Origin: Larix kaempferi
Lineage: Eukaryota; Streptophyta; Pinopsida; Pinales; Pinaceae
Direction of reading: 5' to 3'
Assembly (NCBI GenBank): GCA_027924585.1
Contig: BSBM01000092.1
Coordinates: forward strand, 10,137,001-10,201,000
Length of the DNA: 64,000 nucleotides
Shown here: positions 12,721-23,500 of the stretch, piece after piece
Layout of the letters: the number at the start of each line of letters is the position of its first letter
Numbering within the stretch: the stretch's first letter is position 1
The notes under the pieces: model-generated
The model's database searches: none
The model's input: only the letters and a program-made list of their open reading frames with translations
What the model was told of the DNA's origin: nothing
Program-made: the position numbers and the translations under genes

Positions 12721-14184
12721 TAGCGGCGTGGCCCAAATAGGCACAATTTTGGGAGATGCACAGCTTTTGGGCTGTGAAATCAGAAGACACAGTTTTGAGG
12801 AGTGCACAGCTCGGAGTGCATATGCAGTTTTGGCACAGCAGTGCTGGTGCGCAAGTCCTGCACAACAACTATTTTTGGTAAAAGAGTATAGAGGAAGGTT
12901 GAGCTGAGTAAGCAACCTATTTTGGACAAGAAGCGGAATGGAGGAAGAGGAAAGCGACCTGTAAAAGGCAGTGGTGGCAAGCAGTTAAGGAGCTAGGCCA
13001 CTAACTCGATGATGACAGACAGGCTAAAAGGACGGAAACTGATAGGCCATGATGCAGTGCAACCATTTTGTGATGACTACGGCTGTCATAAGGCCGTTAG
13101 AGCCGTGAGTGGCCCAGTCAGGTGGTTGAAGCAAGTGGAGTGACCTGGTGACGATGATAGGCAGGGTGGCGGGTATTCACACCAGTTTTGGGAACCTTAG
13201 GGTTTTTGCTGATGTATTGTAAAGACATGACCTATGGGCATGATCTATAAATAAGGAACATTTTGTAAGGGAAAGGGTTTTTGTTGATTGGGTTTAATTC
13301 TCATTATATAATCTGGAGCAAAACCTGTTTTGAGTTTTCCATTGTAAAGGCTCTGCAAGCTGTGTGCGTAGAGACCTATTGAGAGAGAAGAGATTCTGCA
13401 GCTGAGTGTGCAGACTGGAACTGTTGTACCCTTCCCGAAATAATATAACGACAATTCCTGTGGACATAGCTCCCATCCTGGGGGTGAACCACATTAAATC
13501 CTGTGTTGTGTGATTGCTTAGATGGTTGCATTTGTTATTTGCTTACAATGAATGCTTAAGATCTTGCTATCAGTTATGTGTTTACTTTTATATGTATTCG
13601 CCAAGAGGAATGAGATGGGAATAGTAGGTTAAGTTTCACATGTATGGATGAATGTTAGATACATAGGCATTTCTAAGTCTATGAATGTATGAATCGGTTG
13701 GACAATCACTTAGCAAAAAAGGTCTATACAGTGCACAGCCTATTATGTTTGTCATATTGCATGAATTATAAGATACATAATATGAAGGAATGATGGATGC
13801 ATAATATTTGTTAAGTACAGTTAATTGAAGTAGTTAAGCATCACAAAGGAAGCGCAGCTATTAGTGGCGTTGTCCTGCTATTGAGTAAGATCCGAATCGC
13901 GCAGGCCTTGGATGCGTGGGTTGCGAAGCACCCTAGCTCGTAGAAGTGTCAGTCCGCAGTGCAGGCTCCATGGTGCATTGCTTATTAGATTTGTTTAACA
14001 ACTCATCATGTAGCCATGGAAACCTGATTCCGCAGGTCCTCCATACCCTCACCTCAGGTGAGACCTCAGTCTGCTTGCATATTGTTGCCGAAAGGGCTGG
14101 TAAATAGGGGCTTTGTTGGTTCCTCGAATCGCTAAGAACCTAGGTCTACCTTGGAAACCTCTAGAATAGTTATATAAGCCAACA
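12718..14184 (+). repeat. E2 3' LTR (1,467 bp)
   Basis: Starts TGTTAGCGGCG and ends AAGCCAACA, the same ends as the E3 LTRs. It shares the internal landmarks with them, including a TATAAATA box at 13246-13253 after GGGCATGATC and the GGGGGTGAACCACRTTAAAT block near 13480. Its length is about 190 bp less than the E3 3' LTR. Confidence 0.85.
13246..13253 (+). promoter_or_regulatory. TATA box of E2 LTR
   Basis: TATAAATA, preceded by the conserved GGGCATGATC of this LTR family. Confidence 0.55.
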
Positions 14185-15640
14185 TATCACCTTTCTATTT
14201 TGTCATCGGATCCATGGTCCTAAAGGGATGTGGGATTCGTTCTTTTTCCATGGACATAATTTTGACTCATCCCATTCTTTTTAGGATCTCCAAATTTTAT
14301 GGGTTATCCTAGTGGGTTTACCTTCACAAATTTGTTGCTTAAAGGTTTTGAAGTCCATTTGTGATTCATTGGATGAGTTTTAGGGGGCCTCTACAAAAAC
14401 CCTGAATAGGGAAGTGGTTCTTCATATTCTTATTCTTATGAAGACAAATGGTGGTGTTCCCAACAAGATCTCTCTAATGTGTGGGGACAAACAATGTCTC
14501 TAGGATCTTGACTATGAGAAAATTGCATTAAGGTGTTGATTGTGTCATCTTATTGGTTATATTCTTAGATATTATCCTCAAAATATTCAAGTGGCGATGC
14601 ATTCTCCTGCTTAGGGTCATATGTGCTTTAAGGAGGTAGTAGGGTTCCTGAGGTGGGTTATATCCCTATACATAACGGTGTTGTAGATATCATTATTCTA
14701 GGGGTACATGTTCCTATCCTAGTGGTCCTTGGGGGTATTTCACAAAGTATTTCTCTTTTTCATTCGGTGCCCCAATCGATTGATTCTTTCAAGGGTTTGA
14801 ACAAATCCATGTAGTAGGCTGAGAAAGAGGTGGTTCATATTGTGGTTGGGGTGTTAGGGTCGACATCTTCCCCCTTGTCCATTTTGTTGGGGTTTCTATG
14901 ACTAATGGCCAACATTATGGCTCAAACCTGAGGGTGATGTATCCCTCTATTAACCTCTCTTCTTACTCTTTGGTTGGTGGTTACTAGCATCTATTAGTTG
15001 AGTCTATTAAAGGGGGTTCAATCAATTCTTAGGGGTTTATGATGAAGGATACTTTCACTTCTTATGAATTTTTCTCTCCCTCTTATTCGATTCATTATTT
15101 TTCCATTTTCGGGTGGAGGTGTAAGGGAGGACTACCTGCTTTGTATTTAGTGTTCCTATTTCTTTGGGTAATCTCAATTTATTTTCTTTATGAGATATGG
15201 TTTATGGTGTGCTCTAGTCAGGGACTATTCTTGAGAGTGACCTTTCTGTGTCACTTCAAGTTTCTACTTTTTCATCTTGGAGTTATCTATCTTGCGAGAA
15301 ATGCCTTTTATGTAAGAATAACAAGTAGAAGGCCTTTGAGTCTGTCCTCTCCAAGTTATTGGACTCAAGGGATAGATTGAGGAATTTAAAGACCTGATAT
15401 TGGTTATCACTTGAACTCTTTCATTGACTGGAGGGTTGGTTCATGGCATACAGACCATTCTTGACTTTATCTTTCTTTATCGAGTCTTAAAGGGTTGGAT
15501 GATATAGTGAGGCCTGTGGCCATTTTTTTGGACTTGAGTGTGTGAAATTTTAGTTTCTACTCATTGTGTCTCAAGTGGGGAAGGATGTATCCTGTGAGTT
15601 TGAAAACAACAAAAATAATTGTTTTTCAAACTCAATAAGT
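14185..15640 (+). pseudogene. Decayed LINE-like (L1-type) sequence
   Basis: No long frame survives. One stretch near 14460-14590 reads PNKISLMCGDKQCL, then after a stop DYEKIALRC, then LCHLIGY. This matches the pattern just before the zinc knuckle of plant L1 ORF1 proteins. Near 15430-15540 a fragment (GLVHG, TILDFIFLYRVLKG, VAIFLDL) is reminiscent of a LINE reverse transcriptase. Both reads are short and mutated, so the assignment is tentative. Confidence 0.4.
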
Positions 15641-15809
15641 GTTCCATCTTCTCATTAGATGTTTGTTATAAACACTATAATATGAAAGAAAAATAATTTG
15701 TATATACTAACTTATATATATATATATATAATTAATTGAATTGAATATTATAAAATATATAGATGAGAAATCATAAATTGATATTGAAATACAACTTGAT
15801 TTGATGATA
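15641..15809. other. AT-rich spacer with (TA)n
   Basis: Contains a short TATATA microsatellite near 15710-15730; nothing else is recognisable. Confidence 0.5.
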
Positions 15810-15990
15810 AAACTAGCCTAGATCCAAATCCTATGCTCTATCAAGCGCCGAGAGGGATCAAATCTCCCGAGGTGCAAACCTCTCCTCGAAAAGCTCCTTG
15901 AGTGCAATACCTGAGAAGGGGTTTGCACCTCGGGATATTTGATCCCTCTCGGCGCTTGATAGAGCCTAGGATTTGGATCTAGGCTGGTTT
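15810..15990. repeat. Near-perfect 71-bp inverted repeat (hairpin)
   Basis: The left arm 15810-15880 and right arm 15920-15990 are complementary over 71 bp with about three mismatches, separated by a 39-nt loop. The core of each arm contains CTATCAAGCGCCGAGAGGGA or its complement. A transcript from either strand would form a long hairpin of the size of a plant MIRNA or young hairpin-RNA precursor. It could equally be a foldback/MITE remnant. No terminal duplication is obvious. Confidence 0.8.
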
Positions 15991-16145
15991 CAATCGTGGG
16001 TGGTGACACAAAACTGGAGTTTGATCAGCATTCTAAGGAACAGGTTAAGTTGAAAACATAAATACATTTACGAGGATTATCATAATGTAAGTAATAATTA
16101 TTAAGGATTGAGTAAATTGTTAAACTGAAAAATAGAGACAATTTG

Positions 16146-16760
16146 CCTAACTTTTTTTTTCGATTCTCTTTTTGTTGATCTGCGTCTTGTTTTGTTTGTT
16201 CTTATCCTTCTTCTTCCTTCATTTCATACATTTTGATTTATTTGTTGTTCTACAAACTGATTTTTTTGTTCTTCCAATTGCTTCAACTTTCTCTTTCGAT
16301 ACGCTCTTTGTCGATCAATGTTTCGTTTTCTTTGTTCTTCTCATTCTTCTGTTGTCAATTCGCCTAACTTTTTTTTTCGATTCTCTTTTTGTTGATCTAC
16401 GTTTTGTTTTGTTCGTTCTTCTCCTTCTTTTGTTCTCATTTCCTCATTTCGTACATTTCGATTTATTTGTTGTTCTGCAACTTGATTTCTTTGTTCTTCC
16501 AACTGCTTCAACTTTCTCTCTCGATACACTCTTTGTCGATCAACGTTTCGTTTTCTTTGTTCCTCTCATTCTTCTGCTGTCAAATCGTCTAACTTTCTTT
16601 TTCGATATTCTTTTTGTCAATCTGTGTTTCGTTTTCTTCGTTCTTCTAGTTCTTTTGCTCTCATTTCATCCAAATTCCTTTTTCGAAATTATTTTTGTTC
16701 TTGTGCTTTTTGTTTCAAGTCTTATTCTCGTTCTTTTGTTTTCACTGAAATCAATGCGTC
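16146..16760. repeat. ~220-bp tandem repeat, about 2.8 copies
   Basis: Units begin at about 16147 (CCTAACTTTTTTTTTCGATT), 16363 and 16588 and contain internal subrepeats of TTCGATNCNCTTTTTGT type. On the minus strand the frame reads Lys/Arg/Glu/Gln-rich coiled-coil-like protein (RKLKQLEEQRNQVAEQQI). On the plus strand it reads Phe/Leu-rich. Both open frames are probably consequences of the repeat. Confidence 0.75.
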
Positions 16761-16940
16761 CATACACTGAAATCTATGCGTCCACAAAATAACATCGACA
16801 CTGAAAAATATGCAATAAAAAACCCCATACACTGAAATCTATGCGTCTATACACTGAAATCAATGCATCCACAAAATAACGTTTACACCGAAAAATATGC
16901 AATAAAAAGACCCAATACACTGAAATCTATGCAAGTATAA
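16743..16940. repeat. ACTGAAATCTATGCGTC tandem repeat
   Basis: The phrases CACTGAAATCTATGCGTC, CAAAATAAC and CTGAAAAATATGCAATAAAA recur about every 100 bp, with a shorter 22-bp subrepeat. Confidence 0.7.
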
Positions 16941-17004
16941 AACTCACTTTAAATGATAATGAAATTCAATTTATTTACGAAATTCTATATTTAAAAAAAA
17001 AAGT

Positions 17005-17075
17005 AGGTGGCCCGGGAGGATTGAACCTTGAACCTCACACCCATTATCCCAACAATCTTACCACTATACCACATG
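17005..17075 (-). mobile_element. tRNA-like SINE head (Pol III A and B boxes)
   Basis: The minus strand has an A-box-like TGGTATAGTGG (17071-17061) and a B-box GGTTCAATCC (17027-17018) at tRNA-like spacing, then GGGCCACCTACTTTTTTTTTT. No matching acceptor stem is found, so it is not an intact tRNA gene. A tRNA-derived SINE or tRNA pseudogene is most likely. Confidence 0.5.
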
Positions 17076-17289
17076 TAGTTCTTATTATACATAGTAAAGA
17101 ACTAATATACTAATATGTAAATATTAATCTATATTTTAACTTAAATTAAATGTTAATTTAATTTTAAATATAATTTCATGTAGTTTAAATAATAAAATAA
17201 TTATTAGAAAATAATTAACTTTCATTGTAAATATAAATAGTGTTTGAAATAAAAAATTATAACAACTTAAGAGTTGTTGAATTTGAATG

Positions 17290-17798
17290 GTTAAAATGTT
17301 AATTCTTGGTTTTTAAGTAAATATTATAGCGATCATCACGTGAAATACTAAGCAAATATTATAATGATCATCACGTGAAATATTATAGCGATCATCACAT
17401 GAATATTATTTCTTAAAAAAAAAATTCATTTGAAGCTTATGGATTTCAATTAAAAAATGTAAAGCTAATATTCACGTAAAACTAATATTCATTTGAAACT
17501 TATGGATTTCAATTGAAAAATAGCAGTAGGCGAATTAGAAAATGTAAAGCTAATATTCATTTGAAACTTAAGGATTTCAATTAAAAACAACAGAAGTTAG
17601 GCGAATTAAAAAGTAATTGTGAATATTATAGCGATCATCACGTGAATATTATTTCTTAAAAAAATAATCATTTGAAACTTATGGATTTCAATTAAAAAAT
17701 GTAAAGCTAATATTCACGTAAAACTAATATTCATTTGAAACTTATGGATTTCAATTAAAAACAGCAGAAGTTAGGCGAATTAAAAAATGTAAAGCTAA
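17290..17798. repeat. Complex AT-rich direct repeats at E4 left edge
   Basis: Two motifs alternate: ATATTATAGCGATCATCACG and a roughly 70-bp block with AATGTAAAGCTAATATTCA, GAAACTTATGGATTTCAATT and AGAAGTTAGGCGAATT. The last copy (AATGTAAAGCTAATAT) abuts the truncated E4 LTR at about 17799. Confidence 0.7.
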
Positions 17799-19750
17799 TA
17801 TTGGGCCACAACCCTAGCACCTATGTTTTATTTTGAGTATTGGGCATGAGCCCTAGCACCTATGGTTTATTCTTTTATATATATATCGACATATCGGGCA
17901 TGGACCCTGACTGACTTCTTTATTTGAGTATATACTGGGCGAGAAGGCCCCAATGTTTTAATGATGTTCCTCAACTTTGATAAGGGTACAAACCCTAATA
18001 TACTGAGATGATCTTTTGTTACTTACTGTGCAGAGCTATGATTTTACATGATTTGACTTATGAGTGTGTTGAGCGTGGACTCAGAAACACACATGTAACC
18101 TACGTACTGGGCATAAGCCCCGATGTTCCTAGAAGAATGTTTATGTACTAGGAGTAAGCCCTGACGTACATTGAGTGTTGGGCCTAAGCCCTGGAGCACT
18201 CCAAGCTTGATAAATGAATACCGGATCCGAGGCAACTTAAATATTCTAGATGTGCCTCACAACCACATTCTAGCACTAGTGTTGAGCAGATGCTCTAGAA
18301 TTGCACTAGCGTAACGCCCATGTGAGAGTGTTGAGTTAAAAGGCTCTGAAGAGCACTCGGGGTTACTGGATCTCAAAGTGTTGAGTCAGAAGGACTCTGA
18401 ATAGAACTTTTACTTTCATCACACTTATTTTATTTGATTAAATGATTCATATTTTATCTATCGTCAAGTACTGCAGGAACTACCATGTTAAACAAGGGAA
18501 TCCGACATGTAAAGAGAGAGACTAGAGGTGCCTATCCGAGCTTACCGAGACCATCCAAAGAATTGGACCTTGTCCTTAAAAGTTAAAAAAAAAGTATCAT
18601 GTGAGGATACATAAATAAATAAAAGATAATTACCAGTAGTCTTTTATGACTAACATGTATAAAGGCCTCAAGGCTAATATTATTATTAAGAGCTTTAATA
18701 ATAAGGGTGTCATTATTTAATTATGGAATATAATTAGTATATATGATGTATGCATTATTTAATATTATAAATAATGTATTAATAGTTAGGTGAAATAACT
18801 ATTGTTATTATAATTATTGTTATTATAATTTTTGTTATTATAATTATTTTTATTATAATTATTAATTGAGAACATAAATCAAAATCACTTATAGTTAAAC
18901 AGTTGGAAAAAGTCCTAGTTCAAAAGGACTAGGTATTTAATAAATAATATCTTCTAAATATTAAATTTATTAATTTAAAGAAACAAATTATTCCAATAGT
19001 CATAAATAAAGAATCCCCTACTTAAAGAGGGCAGATCCCAAGTTGGAGGATTATCTATCTTTTCATTATCATTCTCTGATGGTAACTAAAGGAAAAACTT
19101 CTGCTCCAAGAAACTGAACCAGCAGTAACCCTAGGTCCTCTATCTCTTTTTCATGTTGGAATCCAGCTCGGGGGGGTCCATACAGAACCAGGAACGGTTG
19201 TAGGATCATGGTTGGGAGGAACACAGTAACCCCAAAGTCATCCAGCTAAAGGCAATCACCCTAACAGGTTAGCTAGATACAACAGGATCTGCATTAACTA
19301 TTGTTGAGTGTGCAAGTTTCTACAGGAAGGAATCAAGTGCCAAGCAGCTAGGTTTCCACAGGAAGGGACCAAGTACTCAAGTAGCTAGGTATGGAGTATT
19401 TAATGTTTCAAATTTCAGTTATAATAAAGTTAGGCTTTTAAAATTAGAATAGATACTGCAACATTGTTTTCATTACCAATAGTATCAAATTTGAGGTTCT
19501 GCCCAGAACTCTATGGAGGGTCTAGTAGGTCTAGCCAAGCTAGCCTTTGCTAGACAACTTATATTGTCTTCTGGGTTAGGGTTATTATAATTTATTTTTT
19601 ATAAGTATATGTTTTATGTTTGAATCGTATTCCCTTATTCGTAGTGCAGGGTTTCATCTATTTCGGTTAGTTCTTTTAAATTATTATCCTGTCTATACTG
19701 AAAACAACACCAAATAGAAATAAAAACCAGACATCGAAACTTTCAGCTGC
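17799..19750 (+). repeat. E4 5' LTR, left segment
   Basis: Aligns with 40710-42596 of the 3' LTR. It contains spaced palindromic GGGC-AGCCC words near 17860-18195 and an AT-rich block near 18600-18870. The missing start would read TGTAATATCCTG as in the 3' LTR. It is cut at 19750 by E3. Confidence 0.85.
19746..19750. repeat. Target site duplication of E3, left copy (GCTGC)
   Basis: GCTGC immediately precedes the E3 5' LTR and is repeated at 33461-33465. The empty site in the other E4 LTR (42592-42596) has one copy. Confidence 0.9.
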
Positions 19751-21389
19751 TGTTGGGCTGGGCCCAAGTGGGTTGGAAAAATATACAAGTATGGAAAATC
19801 GCGTGTAGCGCGCTGCAGCAGGAAGAAAAGGAAATTTTGATAATTGCGCATTGCGTGCTGCGGCAGGAAGAGAAATCAGTTTTGTTGAAAGCGCATTGCG
19901 TGCGGCGGCAGGCGATAGACAATTTTGAGGTTTTGCGCGTGTCACGCGATAGAAATGGCTAAGGCACGATCGCGTAGTAGGACGATGCGCATGGTAGCGC
20001 ATGAGCTACTTTTGGGGCAGAACATGGGTAAAAATCAGACGAGGATATGACCTATTTTGGGTAAGGAACAGGTGGATGGAAGATGAAAGCGACCTGTTCG
20101 AACGTGTGGTGGAAAGCAGTTGAGAAGCTAGGCCACAATGCCGATGGCGACAGGCAGGCGAAGGAGTGGAAATGGACAGGCAATGATGCAGTTGTAACCG
20201 TTTTGAGGACTGTGGCTGTCAGAAGAGCGTGTGAGCCACGAGTGGCCCAGCTGGAGCAGGCTGTTGATGGCAACAGCTAGGGTGGTAGTTTGCCACGCCA
20301 GTTTTGGAAACCTTAGGGTTTTGTCCTAATGATTGTAAAGACATGACCTACGGGCATGATCTATAAATAAGGCACAATATTGTAAGGGAAGGGTTACTCT
20401 TCGGTTTTGGTTAAGTATTTGGGTATTGTAAAATCTTAAGCTTAGAAAAGCCATTATAAAGGCTCTGCAGCTGAGTGCGCAGAGACCTATCTGAGAGAGA
20501 GAAGAGAGTCTACAACTGAGTGCATAGACTAAGAACGGTTCTACCCTTCCCATTAAGAGCAATATTAACAACAGTTCTTGTGGACGTAGCCTCCATCCGG
20601 GGGGTGAACCACGTTAAATTCTGTGTTATGTGACCATTGTGTGTTTAGGATTGTTCAATTTCTTGGTATGAATGTTTAATGCTGGAAACTTCTGTTATGT
20701 GATTTCTTTTATATGTATTCGCTGCAGAGAATGGGAATAATATGTTAAGTAAAACATGCGCGGAGGAATGTTAAGTATTCAACATGTATGAATCTGCCAA
20801 TTGGAATGTACAAATCTATCAATTGGTCAAATAGTGAACATTGAGTTTAAGCGCAGCGTTGGAGTGTGCAGTAACGTATGTTTATTAAACCACCTGCAAC
20901 ATAATGATAAGAATTTGAATGAGTTGAAGAGATAAGGAATGCTAAGTAGATTGGTTAGAATTAAAATTCCTGGCAGGGATGCGCAGTCTTGTTGATGCGC
21001 CGAGTCATTGAAGGTTGCTACGAGGTAAGTTGTTGATAGCTTACTATCATAACGCTAAGGTATCCTGTACCTCACTATCATTAGAGGTGCAAGTGCACAA
21101 GTGAAATTGCGCGTCGAAGTACCCGACGCAGAACAGAAGGTTCGCGCAGGTGTTGTCCACCACAACTCGCAAGGCGTTGCGCTGCTTATCATCCTTTCCC
21201 CCCATCGCATCACCCGATTTTGGAAACTTGATTCTGCAACCACCCCCTCAGCTTTGCCTCAGGTGAGACCTCAGGCTGCACGCAGCCTATTTTCGAAAGG
21301 GCCGGTGAATAAGGGTTTTGTTGGTTCCTTGAACCGCGAAGTACCTGTATCTACACTGTTAACCTCAAGAAGGTAATAGACAGCCAACA
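19751..21389 (+). repeat. E3 5' LTR (1,639 bp)
   Basis: Begins TGTTGGGCTGG and ends AGCCAACA. Compared with the 3' LTR it lacks 11 bp right after the first three bases. TATAAATA is at 20362-20369. Confidence 0.93.
20362..20369 (+). promoter_or_regulatory. TATA box of E3 5' LTR
   Basis: TATAAATA after GGGCATGATC, conserved in all three LTRs of this family in the window. Confidence 0.6.
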
Positions 21390-21391
21390 AA

Positions 21392-21408
21392 TGGTTACAT
21401 TTTTTGGC
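21392..21408 (+). promoter_or_regulatory. Possible E3 primer binding site
   Basis: TGGTTACATTTTTTGGC begins two bases after the LTR end. Placement and TGG fit a primer site, but it is not the common initiator-Met sequence and I cannot name the tRNA. Confidence 0.35.
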
Positions 21409-21952
21409 TAAGACCAGTGATGCGATAGAGTGTTCGAAAGTAATGTGTGAAGAAGAATACCAGTTACCATTCGGTTCAGACAATTGGCATCCTGAAAAGA
21501 AAGAGATTTGGGATTGGTGTGACAAGATTGACAGAGATTTTGCGAAGAAAGAGAACATACATCCGCGTCTGACGGACGTACAGTGGTTGAATAGATATTT
21601 GTGGAGAGAGATTCACGAGATTTTATGGGCTTCATTTGGAAACGAGTTGCATGAGTGGATCTCGCGACTTGCAAAAAAGAAAACCTGTTTTTAAGGAGGA
21701 GTACCTATAGAGTGGACTCCAGAGCTCACAACGGAGCTGAAAGAAATAGATAGCCCACTATCGCAAGCAGTCGACTTCTGGGTTGATAGCATACTTGAAG
21801 GATTTATCACAGAATTTGCTGTAAACACGCTGAAGTCCTACAGTCAAGCCAAAGCATACTTATTCAAAGGATTCAGAGGTAAGTTCTTGAACAATCTAAG
21901 TCTATACGTTAAAATGCTTTTAGTTGAGAAAGGAGTTTTAAGAATGCAGTAA
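21404..21952 (+). pseudogene. E3 short 5' ORF before gag
   Basis: About 180 codons in two frames. The first segment ends in an A-rich run near 21690, and the second continues from about 21703 (PIEWTPELTTELKEID) to a stop at 21950. It is rich in Trp, Glu and Lys (DNWHPEKKEIWDWCDKID; WLNRYLWREIHEILW) with no family I recognise. An AG|GTAAGT-like donor sits at about 21872, so splicing of this leader is conceivable. The first in-frame ATG is at about 21443. Confidence 0.4.
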
Positions 21953-21968
21953 TATTTTTACATCTGTC

Positions 21969-23500
21969 ATGGTCAATAGCATTTATAGTGATTCTGACGA
22001 AGAGACACATAATCTAAGAAGTGGAAAAAGATATAAGTTTAATAAAGAAAAGAATCCCGGAGGACCTGGACTCCGCATGAATACCGAACTCCCATGTGAC
22101 CTTAACAATCAGACCGCGCCACCATTAGCCACTATTCATCCTGTCACACCTCAGAATCCGCCAGTTGCAGAAACCGTGCCACCCTTAGATCGGAACCCAC
22201 ATGTTGCGAGTGTCGCACAGCCCATTCCACAGAATCCCAGTAATCTGAATATTCCCTTAATTTTCTCCGCGCAGATAGTCAACACTACCCAGAGCGCTGC
22301 ACAACCAGGAAGGAGAATGACAGATAGTGATATAAAACTGCCGATATTCAAAGGAACGGGTTTAGAAGACCCTGATCAGCACTGGTTTCTATGTGAAGCC
22401 GTATGGAGTTTAAAGCAAATCCAGGATGATGCTGTGAAGAGAGTGCATCTCATCACTACTTTCAGAGACCGTGCGTTGCATTGGTTTATGAAATATTCTC
22501 AGGCACAGCCGAGAACTTTGACAGAAATACGAGCTACACTAGTCGCAGAGTTTAAGAAGCCCAAGTCAGAATCGCAGTGCATAACGGAATTAAAGGAAAT
22601 CAAGCAAAAGCCTACTGAATCAGTCTGGGTATTTGACCAAAAATTTAAAACATTGTTAGATCAAGTGATTTTTGTGATAGCTCCGCAATAGCACAAGGAA
22701 TGGTTCATCGATGCGCTATTTCCCCACATCAGACAACCATTGATGCAACAGAAGGTTGCGTCACAGGCAGAAGCCTTAGAAATTGCAATGAAGTTGGAAA
22801 CTTCACCGATTGGTGAGAGTAGCACTGGGATGTCACAGATTCAGAACCAATTGACTACACTGACGTTAGAATTACAAGGCATGAAGAACTAGAAAAGAAC
22901 AAAGATATAAACACAGACGTGAAGTTTGGTGCACTGGATGCAAAGGAGAAGGCCATACCAGAGAACATTGCCCTCTATTTCAAGATTATCTTGACAGTGG
23001 CACACCAAGCCCAATCAATATGAACTACAATCAGGCGTCATGGTGTGAAATCTACAGAACCAGAGGACACAGGCCTGAAGACTATTACCTAATACATAAA
23101 TATGTAAGAACACCTAAGAGCTTGTATTGTAATTTCTGTAAATCAGTGGGACATGACGAATCCAACTATCGCGCATATGAGCTCATGAATGAAAGAAAGC
23201 ACGACATAGAAGCAATGCGAGGTGTTGGGATGTATCGCGTTCAAGAGGAAAATCAGCCAAAGCAAGAAAACACCCACTATGATCAGGGAGGATATAGAGT
23301 CCGTGGTGGTGGATACCACGGGAGAGGAAGAAATGTCGGCCCGGCGCAAGGAAAAGGCCGCATCTAGGTAATCTGTTACAATTATGGACAGCCACGTCAC
23401 GTTTCTAGAGATTGTACCAACCCATGCACTACGTGCAATTACTATAAATCATTTGAGCATGTTATTGAAGACTGCCCTGTGCTTGAGGTAGAAATGTAGA
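21969..23500 (+). pseudogene. E3 gag with multiple zinc knuckles
   Basis: Starts MVNSIYSDSDEETHNLRSGK at 21969. A Pro-rich linker leads to the capsid-like gag domain (IKLPIFKGTGLEDPDQHW, HLITTFRDRALHWFMKY, EFKKPKSESQCITELKEIKQ). A stop at 22689 and a 1-bp shift near 22890 follow. Then come five CCHC-type knuckles: an intact CTGCKGEGHTREHC near 22931, then CEIYRTRGHRPEDYY, CNFCKSVGHDESNY, CYNYGQPRHVSRDC and CNYYKSFEHVIEDC. Each of the last four has one or two Cys replaced by Tyr. Knuckles bind the element RNA; this copy is damaged by what look like G-to-A changes. Confidence 0.8.

Larger units (their letters stand above)
6318..14184 (+). mobile_element. E2: Ty3/gypsy element, 3' part (same family as E3)
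   Basis: From 6318 the sequence follows E3 from its base 26062 onward: end of reverse transcriptase, RNase H, integrase, a linker, an extra ORF, then a 3' LTR ending GCCAACA at 14184. The 5' half is not deleted but displaced left of the window by the E1 insertion. Many stops and frameshifts show it is older or more damaged than E3. Confidence 0.85.

Noticed and set aside
15818-16009. 63-codon minus-strand frame across the hairpin
   Set aside because: It covers an inverted repeat and loop; no domain. The hairpin explains the sequence better.
16172-16792. 206-codon plus-strand Phe/Leu-rich frame resembling a membrane protein
   Set aside because: It is generated by a T-rich tandem repeat; each unit gives the same hydrophobic phrase and no gene context exists.
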